Of a stretch of DNA of 64,000 nucleotides, positions 31,735-41,152 are shown piece by piece. A program made the position numbers and the translations under genes. The stretch's first letter is position 1, and the number at the start of each line of letters is the position of its first letter. Below the pieces are notes generated by a model. That model did no database searches, had not been told where the DNA came from, and worked only from the letters and a program-made list of their open reading frames with translations. Origin of the DNA: Ruegeria atlantica (GTDB taxonomy: Bacteria > Pseudomonadota > Alphaproteobacteria > Rhodobacterales > Rhodobacteraceae); assembly GCF_001458195.1 (NCBI RefSeq), contig NZ_CYPU01000007.1:102040-166039 (forward strand), given 5' to 3'.

Positions 31735-31929
31735 ATGCAGCATCTGGAAGAGCAGATCGCCCATCTTGCCCGTACGGTCGAAGACCTCAATTCGGTCGTC
31801 ACCCGCCAACAGGACGAGATTGATCGTTTGACACGCCGTGTCGAAATGCTGATGCGCCGCGAAGGCGAACGGGCACAGGAAGGCTCGGGCGGGATCGTTT
31901 TGGGCGACGAACGCCCGCCGCACTATTGA
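31735..31929 (+). CDS. slyX: SlyX family protein
   Basis: A 64-residue protein that is mostly one coiled-coil helix (MQHLEEQIAHLARTVEDLNS, then VVTRQQDEIDRLTRRVEMLM), ending in the SlyX-typical DERPPHY. An AGGAG lies six bases before the ATG. The family's function is unknown. It is divergent from hisS. Confidence 0.85.
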   Translation: MQHLEEQIAHLARTVEDLNSVVTRQQDEIDRLTRRVEMLMRREGERAQEGSGGIVLGDERPPHY

Positions 31930-31933
31930 TGAC

Positions 31934-32302
31934 TTAGAGCCCCAGCGACGTTTTAACCGCGTTGTCGACCACGCCACCCAATAGGGCATCCTTATCTGCC
32001 GCACATCCTTCCGACAGCGCGGCTATGAACGCCTCACGCAGCTGGGCTTTCTCCTCATCCGTGGCGGCATGATCTTCGATATTGATCTGGCGATTGTGGA
32101 GAGATAAGGCAGTCATCTTTCCAACAACAGTCACAACAAAGGCTTCGTCGCCATCCGCTTCTTCTGCAATCGAGGCGCACGTATAGTGCATGACGGGCAA
32201 TGCATCCTGTACCATCTGCTCAGCCGCCTCATCGGCCGCAGCCACACACGGAGCCGCCAGGATTGCGGCGCAAGCGGACATTTTGAGTTTGAAAAAACGC
32301 AT
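31934..32302 (-). CDS. small exported hypothetical protein
   Basis: A 122-residue protein with a signal peptide (MRFFKLKMSACAAILAAPCV followed by AAA). The mature part is helical and acidic, with two Cys (HYTCASIAE and SEGCAADKD) that could pair. No family is recognised. GGAAG lies eight bases before ATG 32302. It overlaps or abuts the glycine-zipper gene and is probably cotranscribed with it. Confidence 0.6.
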   Translation of the reverse strand: MRFFKLKMSACAAILAAPCVAAADEAAEQMVQDALPVMHYTCASIAEEADGDEAFVVTVVGKMTALSLHNRQINIEDHAATDEEKAQLREAFIAALSEGCAADKDALLGGVVDNAVKTSLGL

Positions 32303-32307
32303 CACAA

Positions 32308-32526
32308 TCACTTCCAGTTATGTCCAATAATAGCTCCGGCCACGCCACCAATCGCTGCGCCTTTTCCGTCACCGACAATCGCTCCAACACCTGCGCCGAT
32401 CAGCGCGCCCTCAAGGGTCTTCTTTTTCTTCTTGTCGTCCGCCGACGCGACCGAGGCTGCAACCAAAGCCAGCGATGCCGCCGCCCCGAACAAAACTCTT
32501 CTGAAATTGAGACCTGCAATTGTCAT
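32308..32526 (-). CDS. glycine-zipper domain protein
   Basis: A 72-residue exported protein. A signal peptide (FRRVLFGAAASLALVAASVA) is followed by a run of Lys (DDKKKKKTLEG) and a glycine zipper (GALIGAGVGAIVGDGKGAAI, then GGVAGAIIGH). Such zippers insert in or associate with membranes. GGAGGG precedes ATG 32526 by seven bases. It is tightly linked to the small exported gene downstream. Confidence 0.7.
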   Translation of the reverse strand: MTIAGLNFRRVLFGAAASLALVAASVASADDKKKKKTLEGALIGAGVGAIVGDGKGAAIGGVAGAIIGHNWK

Positions 32527-32611
32527 ATCAACACCCTCCTGCGGCATGACCCAAAGACATCTCTGTCAGGTTAGCCTAGCGGGGTGCTAACTGTCTGGCA
32601 ACAAAGAGAGG

Positions 32612-35600
32612 TCAGATCTCTTCGACGGACAAAATACCTTCCAGCGATTTTATCGCGCCTTTGATCTGCGGGTTGATCGGAAACTCAACACCCAGATCCA
32701 TTTCGACATCACCCGGCAGACTTGGGTCGAGCAACAACAATTGGATCGGACCGCGCGCTGCGCCTTTGGTGGCAGTTGCGGCATCCCCAAGAACTTTTGC
32801 TACGGTTGGCACCGCTTGCGCTTCGTCAACAAAAATACGCAGCCCCGTCGCCCCGGCTTCTGCCACCACGGAATCGGCAGGGCCGACCGAGCGCCCCAAC
32901 AGCTTGAGCTGGTCAGCTTCCATAGTCGCTTCGGCGGTCAGCACCACCTGCGCTCCGGTTTCCAGATACTCGCGTGACTTTTCGAGCGTTTCTGAAAACA
33001 GAGTGACCTCGTACGCGCCCGTCGGATCAGACAATTGCGCAAAGGCGAACCGGTTTCCACGCGCGGATTTACGCTCTTGCCGTCCGGCAACAACACCAGC
33101 CATTTTGGCGATAAAGGGGCCAGAGCGTGCTTTTTCGGTCACCTCATCCAGCGTGAGAACCTGCTTTCGCTTCAGCGCGGGCATATAGTCGTCCAACGGA
33201 TGGCCCGACAGGTAAAAACCGATGGCTTTGAATTCTTCGCTCAGACGTTCCGCCGGTAGCCAATCAGGCGAAGGCGACAAGCGCGGTTCGGGCAGGTCAT
33301 CGCCCGCCTCGCCAAACAGCGACACCTGGTTCGAGTTCTTCTGGTCATGGATGGCGGCCGAATACTGCACCAGCGGATCGAGGCTTTCGAAAACGCGACG
33401 GCGGTTCTTGTCGAGCTGATCGAAGGCCCCTGCCCGCGCCATCATCTCTAGCGGGCGCTTGCCCACCCTCTTCAGATCAACCTTGCGGGCAAAGTCGAAC
33501 AGGTTCACAAACGGCTTGCCTTCGCGACCAGCGACCACAAGGTTCATCGCTTCGACACCCACATTCTTTAGCGCGCCCAGCGCATAGACCAGATGCCCGT
33601 CCACCACGTCGAATGTCGACAGCGACCGGTTCACGCAAGGCGGTACATAAGGTAGTTCCAGCCCCTTACGGACCTCTTCGAAATATACGGCCAGCTTGTC
33701 GGTCAGGTGGATATCGCAGTTCATGACACCCGCCATGAACTCGACCGGGTGGTTCGCCTTCAGCCAGCCTGTCTGATAGCTGACAACCGCATAGGCGGCA
33801 GCGTGGGATTTGTTGAACCCGTAGTTGGCGAATTTATCCAGCAGGTTCCAAACCTCGGTCGCCTTGGCCTCATCCACATCGTTCTCAGCAGCACCCTTGA
33901 GGAACTTGGGCCGCTCTGCGTCCATCGCCTCCTGGATTTTCTTACCCATCGCGCGGCGCAGCAAATCCGCACCGCCAAGGCTGTAGCCCGCCATTTCCTG
34001 GGCGATCTGCATCACCTGTTCCTGATAGACGATGATGCCTTGCGTCTCGTCCAGGATATGGTCGATGGACGGGTGCAGAGTGTCCCGCTCGCTCAGCTTG
34101 TTTTTGACCTCGCAGAACTTGGGGATGTTCTCCATGGGGCCAGGACGGTAGAGCGCGACGAGGGCAATGATATCTTCGATACAGTCAGGCTTCATCCGCT
34201 TGAGCGCATCCATCATGCCCGAGGATTCCACCTGGAACACCGCCACTGTCTTGGCCGCCGAATAAAGTTTGTACGTTGCCTCATCATCCAGCGGGATGGC
34301 GTTGATCTGGTTTTCCGCCCCTTCAGCGGGTTCGTAAAGCTCCGTACCATCAGCAGCGACATGCAACGGGCGATCAGATTTGAAGATCAGATCCATCGCA
34401 TTCTGGATCACAGTCAGCGTCTTCAGACCAAGAAAGTCGAACTTAACCAGCCCGGCCTGTTCCACCCATTTCATGTTGAACTGAGTGGCAGGCATGTCGG
34501 ATCGCGGGTCCTGATACAGCGGCACCAGCGCATCCAGCGGGCGGTCTCCGATAACCACTCCCGCCGCGTGGGTCGACGCGTTTCGCAGCAACCCCTCGAC
34601 CTGCTGGCCATAAGTCAGAAGGCGGTCCACAACCTCTTCGTTGCGCGCCTCTTCCCTTAGCCGGGGTTCGTCTTTCAGTGCCTTTTCGATGGAAACCGGC
34701 TTGACGCCTTCCACCGGGATCATCTTGGACAGGCGATCCACCTGCCCGTATGGCATCTGCAGAACGCGCCCGATATCCCGCACGGCAGCTTTCGACAGCA
34801 ACGCACCAAAGGTGATGATCTGCCCCACCTTGTCGCGGCCATATTTCTGCTGCACGTAACGGATCACCTCTTCGCGGCGATCCATGCAGAAGTCGATATC
34901 GAAGTCCGGCATCGAAACCCGTTCCGGGTTCAGGAACCGTTCGAAAAGCAGCGAATAGCGCAGCGGATCAAGGTCAGTAATCGTTAGCGCATAGGCCACC
35001 AAAGATCCCGCACCCGAGCCCCGACCCGGCCCGACCGGGATATCGTGATCCTTGGACCACTGAATAAAATCGGCAACAATCAGGAAGTAGCCGGGGAACC
35101 CCATGCCTTCGATGATGTCGAGCTCGAAATCCAGACGCTCTTGATATTCTTCGGGCGTCACTGCGTGCGGGATAACAGCCAGACGTTTCTGCAAACCATC
35201 ATTTGCAATACGGCGCAGTTCGGCAACCTCGTCATCAGCGAATTTCGGCAGGATAGGATCGCGGCGATAGGCCATGAACGCGCAGCGCTTGGCAATCTCA
35301 ACGGTGTTCTCAATTGCCTCAGGCAAGTCGGCGAACAACGTCGCCATCTCCTGCTGCGACTTAAAATAGTGCTGCGCGGTCAGACGGCGGCGGCCTTCCT
35401 GCTGATCGACATAGGCCCCCTCCGAGATACAAATCAGCGCATCGTGCGCTTCGTACATATCTGTGGTCGGGAAATAGACGTCATTGGTGGCGACCAGAGG
35501 AAGGTTTTTGGCATAGGCCATTTCCACATGGCCACGCTCGGTCAGACGTTCGGCCTCGGGTTGACCACCCTCACCCGGATGGCGTTGGAGTTCGATATAG

Positions 35601-36112
35601 AGGCGATCGGGGAACATCACTGACAACCGGTCTACCAAGGTCTCAGCTGCGGGGCGTTGACCCTGCTGCAACAACATCCCAACCGGTCCATCCGGTCCAC
35701 CGGACAGGCAGATCAACCCGTCAGATCGTTCCGCGAGCTCTTCCAAAGTCACCTGCGGCAACTGCCCGCCCTTGTCCACATAAAGGCACGAGCTGAGCTT
35801 CATCAGGTTCTCATACCCGACCTCGGACTGGGCAAGCAAAACCACCGGCGCGGGTGTTTTGGGCTTTTCGCCCGGTTGCGCCTGCACATAGGTCAGGTCA
35901 ACCTGACAACCCATGATCGGCTGCACTCCGGCCCCGCTGGCGGTGACCGAAAACTCCAAAGCCGAGAACATGCTGTTAGTATCCGTCACAGCGACGGCGG
36001 GCATATCCATCTTGCCACACAGACCGGGCAGCTTTTTTAGCCGCACGGCGCCTTCCAGCAGGGAATATTCGGTGTGAACACGGAGGTGAATGAATCGAGG
36101 AGTACTGCTCAT
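32612..36112 (-). CDS. dnaE: DNA polymerase III subunit alpha
   Basis: The 1166-residue replicative polymerase (DnaE1 type). It starts with the PHP domain (RFIHLRVHTEYSLLEGAVRL). The polymerase core shows GPGRGSGAGSLVAYALTITD, the catalytic MPDFDIDFCMDRREEVIRYV and NKSHAAAYAVVSYQTGWLKA. A helix-hairpin-helix region and an OB fold (GVVAGRQERKSARGNRFAFA) follow. ATG 36112 gives the normal N-terminus; a longer frame to 36175 is not supported. Confidence 0.97.
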   Translation of the reverse strand: MSSTPRFIHLRVHTEYSLLEGAVRLKKLPGLCGKMDMPAVAVTDTNSMFSALEFSVTASGAGVQPIMGCQVDLTYVQAQPGEKPKTPAPVVLLAQSEVGYENLMKLSSCLYVDKGGQLPQVTLEELAERSDGLICLSGGPDGPVGMLLQQGQRPAAETLVDRLSVMFPDRLYIELQRHPGEGGQPEAERLTERGHVEMAYAKNLPLVATNDVYFPTTDMYEAHDALICISEGAYVDQQEGRRRLTAQHYFKSQQEMATLFADLPEAIENTVEIAKRCAFMAYRRDPILPKFADDEVAELRRIANDGLQKRLAVIPHAVTPEEYQERLDFELDIIEGMGFPGYFLIVADFIQWSKDHDIPVGPGRGSGAGSLVAYALTITDLDPLRYSLLFERFLNPERVSMPDFDIDFCMDRREEVIRYVQQKYGRDKVGQIITFGALLSKAAVRDIGRVLQMPYGQVDRLSKMIPVEGVKPVSIEKALKDEPRLREEARNEEVVDRLLTYGQQVEGLLRNASTHAAGVVIGDRPLDALVPLYQDPRSDMPATQFNMKWVEQAGLVKFDFLGLKTLTVIQNAMDLIFKSDRPLHVAADGTELYEPAEGAENQINAIPLDDEATYKLYSAAKTVAVFQVESSGMMDALKRMKPDCIEDIIALVALYRPGPMENIPKFCEVKNKLSERDTLHPSIDHILDETQGIIVYQEQVMQIAQEMAGYSLGGADLLRRAMGKKIQEAMDAERPKFLKGAAENDVDEAKATEVWNLLDKFANYGFNKSHAAAYAVVSYQTGWLKANHPVEFMAGVMNCDIHLTDKLAVYFEEVRKGLELPYVPPCVNRSLSTFDVVDGHLVYALGALKNVGVEAMNLVVAGREGKPFVNLFDFARKVDLKRVGKRPLEMMARAGAFDQLDKNRRRVFESLDPLVQYSAAIHDQKNSNQVSLFGEAGDDLPEPRLSPSPDWLPAERLSEEFKAIGFYLSGHPLDDYMPALKRKQVLTLDEVTEKARSGPFIAKMAGVVAGRQERKSARGNRFAFAQLSDPTGAYEVTLFSETLEKSREYLETGAQVVLTAEATMEADQLKLLGRSVGPADSVVAEAGATGLRIFVDEAQAVPTVAKVLGDAATATKGAARGPIQLLLLDPSLPGDVEMDLGVEFPINPQIKGAIKSLEGILSVEEI

Positions 36113-36456
36113 GACTGCCACGCTATCCCAGCCGCGCGCCCGGCAAAAGCAGGAACCTTGGCTTTGGATTGCCAAAAAGATGGGCTTTGATTATTCGGCT
36201 TTTCCAGAAGGTGCTTCGGAGCCCGAAAGTAGTCAAAGACAAAAAACGCTTTAGTTTCAATCAGGTGATCTCTAAACGAAGATAACAATCACGCAGCGTC
36301 AGTGCTCAATGGTGTATCACATAGGTAGTTTTTCTTGCCAGACAACCTGCGCTGTTTCTAACATCAGTTGGCAAGCTATCCGCCCGCTACTCTTTCTACG
36401 TCGCATCGAAGGGGGGCACGCAAGGGCGCAACCGGGTAAGGCGACGGGTTTCTCGA
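36113..36456. other. divergent intergenic region between dnaE and xdhA
   Basis: No gene was found in these 344 bases. They must hold the promoters of dnaE and of the xdh-transporter operon. No convincing operator or regulator gene is seen nearby. Confidence 0.4.
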
Positions 36457-37818
36457 ATGAATATCACGTTTCTTCTGAACGGAGAGACAGTGGAACTGGC
36501 GGATGTCGATCCGACAGCGACCCTGCTGGATTGGCTGCGTGAGGATCGCGGCCTGACCGGCACCAAAGAAGGCTGCAACGAAGGCGATTGCGGGGCATGC
36601 ACTGTCATGGTGACGGATGAAGGTGGCCACAAGGCGCTGAATTCCTGCATCCTGTTTCTGCCGCAACTGCATGGTAAGGCGGTTCGCACGGTCGAAGGCG
36701 CCAGTGGCCCCAACGGCGAGGCGCACCCAGCCCAGCAGGCGATGGTGGATCTGCACGGCTCGCAATGTGGCTTCTGCACCCCCGGTTTCGTTATGTCGAT
36801 GGTGGCAAGTCATGCAAATGGCGCGACGGATCACGACACCCAGCTTGCTGGCAACCTGTGCCGCTGCACCGGCTACGCGCCGATCATTCGCGCCGCCAAA
36901 GTTGCCGAAGAAGTTCCCGTGCCAGTTTGGGTGAAAGACAAGCCAGTCGCCACGCGGGTCACATCGCAGATGTTGCCGGAGTCTTCGGATGAATTGGCCA
37001 AAATCTATGCGGAACACCCGGACGCCACTCTGGTCGCCGGCGCAACGGACGTTGGGCTTTGGGTGACCAAGCAACTGCGTGACCTCGACCCAGTGATTTT
37101 TCTGAACCGCTGTGATGATCTGAAAGAGATCACCATCACGGATGACGAGGTTCTGTTCGGCGCGATGGTCGATATGAACCGGATGGGCGAAGCACTGGCG
37201 GATCTGCACCCGTCTTACGCCGAAATGATCCGGCGCTACGCCAGCGTTCAGGTGCGGCACGCGGCCACCGTGGGCGGAAATATCGCAAACGGCTCGCCCA
37301 TCGGAGACAATCCTCCTGCACTGATCGCCCTGGGCGCGACGCTACATCTGCGCAAGGGCGACGAACGTCGCTCGGTCGCATTGGAGGACTTCTTTATCGA
37401 CTACGGCAAACAAGACCGGACACCTGGCGAGTTTGTCGAATCCGTGAGTTTTCCGCGTCAGGCGGATCGTTTGAAGGCCTACAAACTCAGCAAACGGTTC
37501 GATCAGGATATCTCGGCCGTGTGTGGGTGTTTCAACATCTCTGTTTCGGACGGTATGGTTGCTGATGCCCGTATTGCCTTTGGTGGTATGGCCGGAACTC
37601 CCAAACGGGCTTCAAATGTCGAAGCCGCGCTGGTTGGCAAGCCATGGACGCATGAGACTGTTCGGTCCGCTATTCCGGCCTTCGACAGTGATTTCACGCC
37701 AATGACGGACATGCGCGCATCGGCCAACTATCGGCTGCAGACGGCCAAAGCGCTGCTCGAACGATATTTCCTTGAGGATCAAGGCGAAGTGACAAATGTA
37801 TTGGAGGTGTCCGCATGA
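36457..37818 (+). CDS. xdhA: xanthine dehydrogenase small subunit (FeS/FAD)
   Basis: A 453-residue subunit of the cytosolic molybdenum enzyme that oxidises hypoxanthine and xanthine to urate. The plant-type [2Fe-2S] site is CNEGDCGACT near residues 44-53; the second cluster uses CGFCTPG and LCRCTGY (about 103-145). The FAD domain (about 180-340) carries ATLVAGATDVGLWVTKQLRD and TVGGNIANGSPIGDNPP. It is the first gene of the operon; its stop overlaps the xdhB start by four bases. Confidence 0.96.
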   Translation: MNITFLLNGETVELADVDPTATLLDWLREDRGLTGTKEGCNEGDCGACTVMVTDEGGHKALNSCILFLPQLHGKAVRTVEGASGPNGEAHPAQQAMVDLHGSQCGFCTPGFVMSMVASHANGATDHDTQLAGNLCRCTGYAPIIRAAKVAEEVPVPVWVKDKPVATRVTSQMLPESSDELAKIYAEHPDATLVAGATDVGLWVTKQLRDLDPVIFLNRCDDLKEITITDDEVLFGAMVDMNRMGEALADLHPSYAEMIRRYASVQVRHAATVGGNIANGSPIGDNPPALIALGATLHLRKGDERRSVALEDFFIDYGKQDRTPGEFVESVSFPRQADRLKAYKLSKRFDQDISAVCGCFNISVSDGMVADARIAFGGMAGTPKRASNVEAALVGKPWTHETVRSAIPAFDSDFTPMTDMRASANYRLQTAKALLERYFLEDQGEVTNVLEVSA

Positions 37819-40217
37819 GCGTGACCAAACCCCTCCCCCATGACGCGGCGCCACTGCATGTCGCGGGAACCGCACGGTATGTGGATGACATTCCTACGCC
37901 CAAAGGGTCGTTGCATCTGGCTTTTGGCATCAGCCCGATTGCCAAGGGTAAGATCACCACGATGGACCTGTCGGCGGTGAAGGCAGCCGAAGGTGTCGTC
38001 ATGGTAATGACAGCCGACGATCTGCCGTTTGCCAATGACGTCTCACCGTCGATCCATGATGAACCTCTGCTGTCTGATGGTACGGTTCACTATATCGGGC
38101 AACCCGTTTTCCTCGTTATCGCGACCAGCCACATTGCCGCACGGAAAGCGGCGCGTTTGGGCCAGATCGATTATGCCGAAGAGGCCCCGATCCTGACGAT
38201 TGAAGAGGCGCTTGCCGCAGACAGTCGGTTCGAGGACGGTCCGCGCATCTACGCCAAGGGCGATGCGGATGCGGCCATTGCGGGTTCGGCGCATGTGATC
38301 GAAGGTGGGTTTGAACTTGGCGGTCAGGAGCATTTCTATCTGGAAGGTCAGGCTGCACTGGCCGTGCCCAATGAGGGCGCGGATATGTTGGTGCATTCTT
38401 CGACCCAACACCCGACCGAGATTCAGCACAAAGTAGCGGACGCTCTGGGTGTTCCGATGCACGCGGTTCGCGTTGAAACGCGCCGTATGGGCGGCGGCTT
38501 TGGCGGCAAGGAAAGTCAGGGCAACGCTTTGGCTGTTTCCTGCGCTATCGCAGCGCGTGCGACAGGCAAAGCCTGCAAGATGCGCTATGACCGCGATGAT
38601 GACATGATCATAACCGGCAAGCGCCACGCGTTCCGGATTGCATATAAAGCCGGTTTTGATGAGAACGGCCACATCCAAGGCGTTTCCTTCCTGCATCATG
38701 CGATTTGTGGTTGGGCACAGGATCTGTCCCTGCCGGTCGCGGACCGTGCGATGTTACATTCGGACAATGCCTATCTGCTGCCGAATGCCCGGATCGAAAG
38801 CCACCGGCTGAAGACTAACACTCAATCCGCAACCGCCTATCGCGGGTTCGGCGGACCTCAGGGTATGGTCGGGATCGAACGCGTGATGGATCACGCCGCG
38901 TATGAACTGGGCATGGACTCGGTCGAGTTGCGTCGCCGGAACTATTACGAGCCGGCGCATGTTGTTGCGGATCCCGTGATCGCTGAAAAGCCACTGGGCC
39001 ATCCTGACCCGCACGAAGACCTGACCAGCCGAGGTGCAGTGGAAATGGGCGACGCGCCAGTGCGTCCGTTGCCCGCAGGCGGCAATACCACGCCGTACGG
39101 GATGGAGGTCAGTGACTTCGAACTGCACGGCATGACTGCAAAGTTGCTGCAATCCAGCGACTACACCGCACGCAAGGCAGCCATCCAAGTGTGGAACGCC
39201 GAGAACAGCGTGATCAAGAAAGGCATTGGCTTTTCTCCGGTTAAGTTCGGCATTTCGTTTACGTTGACCCACCTGAACCAGGCGGGCGCGTTGGTGCATG
39301 TGTATCAGGACGGCTCGGTCCACCTGAACCACGGCGGCACCGAGATGGGGCAAGGTCTTTTCCAAAAGGTAGCGCAAGTGGCCGCGTCCCGCTTTGGAAT
39401 TCCGTTGGAGATGGTGAAAATTACCGCGACCGACACCGCCAAGGTGCCGAATACTTCGGCTACGGCCGCCTCTTCGGGCAGTGATCTAAACGGCATGGCG
39501 GTAAAAGCAGCCTGCGACACGATCCGCGACCGGATGGCCGACTATCTGGCGCATCGACATCAGGCCGATCCCTCAACGGTGACGTTCGCTGATGGCCACG
39601 TCTCGGTCGGCGAAGAGCGCTATACATTCTCAGAAGCAGCTGCGCTGGTTTATCAGGGCCGGGTCAGCCTGTCTGCGACCGGGTTCTATAAGACACCCAA
39701 GATCGAGTGGGACCGGATCAAAGGCCGGGGGCGTCCGTTCTTTTATTTCGCGTACGGCGCGTCGATCACCGAAGTCGCAATCGATACACTGACTGGCGAG
39801 AACCGCATTTTGCGGACGGATATCCTGCATGATGCAGGCGCATCGCTTAACCCGGCGCTGGATATTGGGCAGGTCGAAGGCGCATACGTACAGGGTGCCG
39901 GTTGGCTAACAACCGAAGAGCTGGTTTGGGATGGCAAAGGGAACCTGCGCACGCATGCGCCGTCGACCTACAAGATCCCCGCCTGCTCGGACCGGCCTGA
40001 TGTTTTCAATGTCGCGCTCTGGAGCGGTGAAAACCGCGAGGACACGATCTATCGCTCAAAAGCGGTCGGAGAGCCGCCGTTCATGCTGGGTATTTCCGCG
40101 TGGCTTGCCCTGTCGAATGCGGTGGCGGCCTGCGGGGGCAGCTATCCTGCACTTGATGCACCCGCCACGGCTGAAGAAGTCTGGAATGGTGTCCAGCAGG
40201 TAAAGGGAGAGACCTGA
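37815..40217 (+). CDS. xdhB: xanthine dehydrogenase large subunit (molybdopterin)
   Basis: The 800-residue catalytic subunit that binds the molybdenum cofactor. Signatures: RRMGGGFGGKESQG near residue 225, NTQSATAYRGFGGPQGMVGI near 338, NHGGTEMGQGLFQKVAQVAA near 500 and the active-site glutamate segment VGEPPFMLG near 751. Overlaps of one to four bases with xdhA and xdhC show tight coupling. Confidence 0.96.
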   Translation: MSVTKPLPHDAAPLHVAGTARYVDDIPTPKGSLHLAFGISPIAKGKITTMDLSAVKAAEGVVMVMTADDLPFANDVSPSIHDEPLLSDGTVHYIGQPVFLVIATSHIAARKAARLGQIDYAEEAPILTIEEALAADSRFEDGPRIYAKGDADAAIAGSAHVIEGGFELGGQEHFYLEGQAALAVPNEGADMLVHSSTQHPTEIQHKVADALGVPMHAVRVETRRMGGGFGGKESQGNALAVSCAIAARATGKACKMRYDRDDDMIITGKRHAFRIAYKAGFDENGHIQGVSFLHHAICGWAQDLSLPVADRAMLHSDNAYLLPNARIESHRLKTNTQSATAYRGFGGPQGMVGIERVMDHAAYELGMDSVELRRRNYYEPAHVVADPVIAEKPLGHPDPHEDLTSRGAVEMGDAPVRPLPAGGNTTPYGMEVSDFELHGMTAKLLQSSDYTARKAAIQVWNAENSVIKKGIGFSPVKFGISFTLTHLNQAGALVHVYQDGSVHLNHGGTEMGQGLFQKVAQVAASRFGIPLEMVKITATDTAKVPNTSATAASSGSDLNGMAVKAACDTIRDRMADYLAHRHQADPSTVTFADGHVSVGEERYTFSEAAALVYQGRVSLSATGFYKTPKIEWDRIKGRGRPFFYFAYGASITEVAIDTLTGENRILRTDILHDAGASLNPALDIGQVEGAYVQGAGWLTTEELVWDGKGNLRTHAPSTYKIPACSDRPDVFNVALWSGENREDTIYRSKAVGEPPFMLGISAWLALSNAVAACGGSYPALDAPATAEEVWNGVQQVKGET

Positions 40218-41152
40218 TGGGATTTGATCGAGAGGCTTTGAGGGAGGCGGTCAAAACCCACGGCAAGGTGACCCGGGTGGTTATCGCCGGGATCAAGGGT
40301 TCATCCCCCCGCGAAGTTGGCGCTGCAATGCTTGTTTGGGAGAACGGGCAGTCGGGCACCATCGGCGGTGGCACGTTAGAGTATCAGGCGGCTGAAGCAG
40401 CCCGATCCCAATTAGCGCCCATGCGCCAAACGCACCACGCGCTTGGCCCGGATATGGGCCAGTGTTGTGGCGGTGCAGTAACTCTGCTGAGTGAAATCTA
40501 TGACCTTGAGGCCGTCGACCGGCTGGATGATGCAGTCATTGCGCGCTCGGCTTCGGGTGGTGAGATGCCGCTTTCGGTCAAGCGACTGTTGTCGCAGGCC
40601 CGTGGGCAGGGCGTCGCGCCCGAACCGCAGTTGATTGACGGCTGGATGGTCGAGCCCGTTCACGAACCCGCGCGCAATCTGTGGATATGGGGTGCCGGTC
40701 ACGTTGGCCGGGCTCTGGTCGATGTCCTGTCACCGCTGCCCGATCTGTCGATCACCTGGGTCGATACCGGGCCTGAGCGTTTTCCCGAAGCGGTGCCCGC
40801 AGGCGTAACCGTCGTTCCGGCAGCGAAACCGGCTGAACTGGTACGCCATGCGCCGCGCGATGCTGAGCATCTTGTGCTGACTTATTCACACAATCTGGAC
40901 CTGGAACTGTGCAACAGGTTGCTTTTGCACGATTTCCACTTTGCGGGCCTGATTGGCTCGGCTACGAAATGGGCGCGGTTCCGGTCCCGGCTGGCCGCTT
41001 TGGGACATGCGCCCGAGCGGATTGGCCGGATCACCTGCCCAATCGGAGATCCAGCCCTGGGCAAACACCCGCAGATGATCGCAGTTGGTGTCGCGGCGCA
41101 GATCCTGCGCCCTGCCCGGCAAAACGAAATAAAGAAGGACCTGAGCGCGTGA
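40217..41152 (+). CDS. xdhC: xanthine dehydrogenase accessory protein XdhC
   Basis: A 311-residue chaperone that loads sulfurated molybdenum cofactor into XdhB. The N-terminal XdhC/CoxI domain has KGSSPREVGAAMLVWENGQS, GTIGGGTLEY and MGQCCGGAVTLL; the C-terminal Rossmann domain starts at LWIWGAGHVGRALVDVL. Its last codons overlap the GTG start of the ABC ATPase gene (GTGA at 41149-41152), which ties cofactor insertion to the transporter genes on one transcript. Confidence 0.94.
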   Translation: MGFDREALREAVKTHGKVTRVVIAGIKGSSPREVGAAMLVWENGQSGTIGGGTLEYQAAEAARSQLAPMRQTHHALGPDMGQCCGGAVTLLSEIYDLEAVDRLDDAVIARSASGGEMPLSVKRLLSQARGQGVAPEPQLIDGWMVEPVHEPARNLWIWGAGHVGRALVDVLSPLPDLSITWVDTGPERFPEAVPAGVTVVPAAKPAELVRHAPRDAEHLVLTYSHNLDLELCNRLLLHDFHFAGLIGSATKWARFRSRLAALGHAPERIGRITCPIGDPALGKHPQMIAVGVAAQILRPARQNEIKKDLSA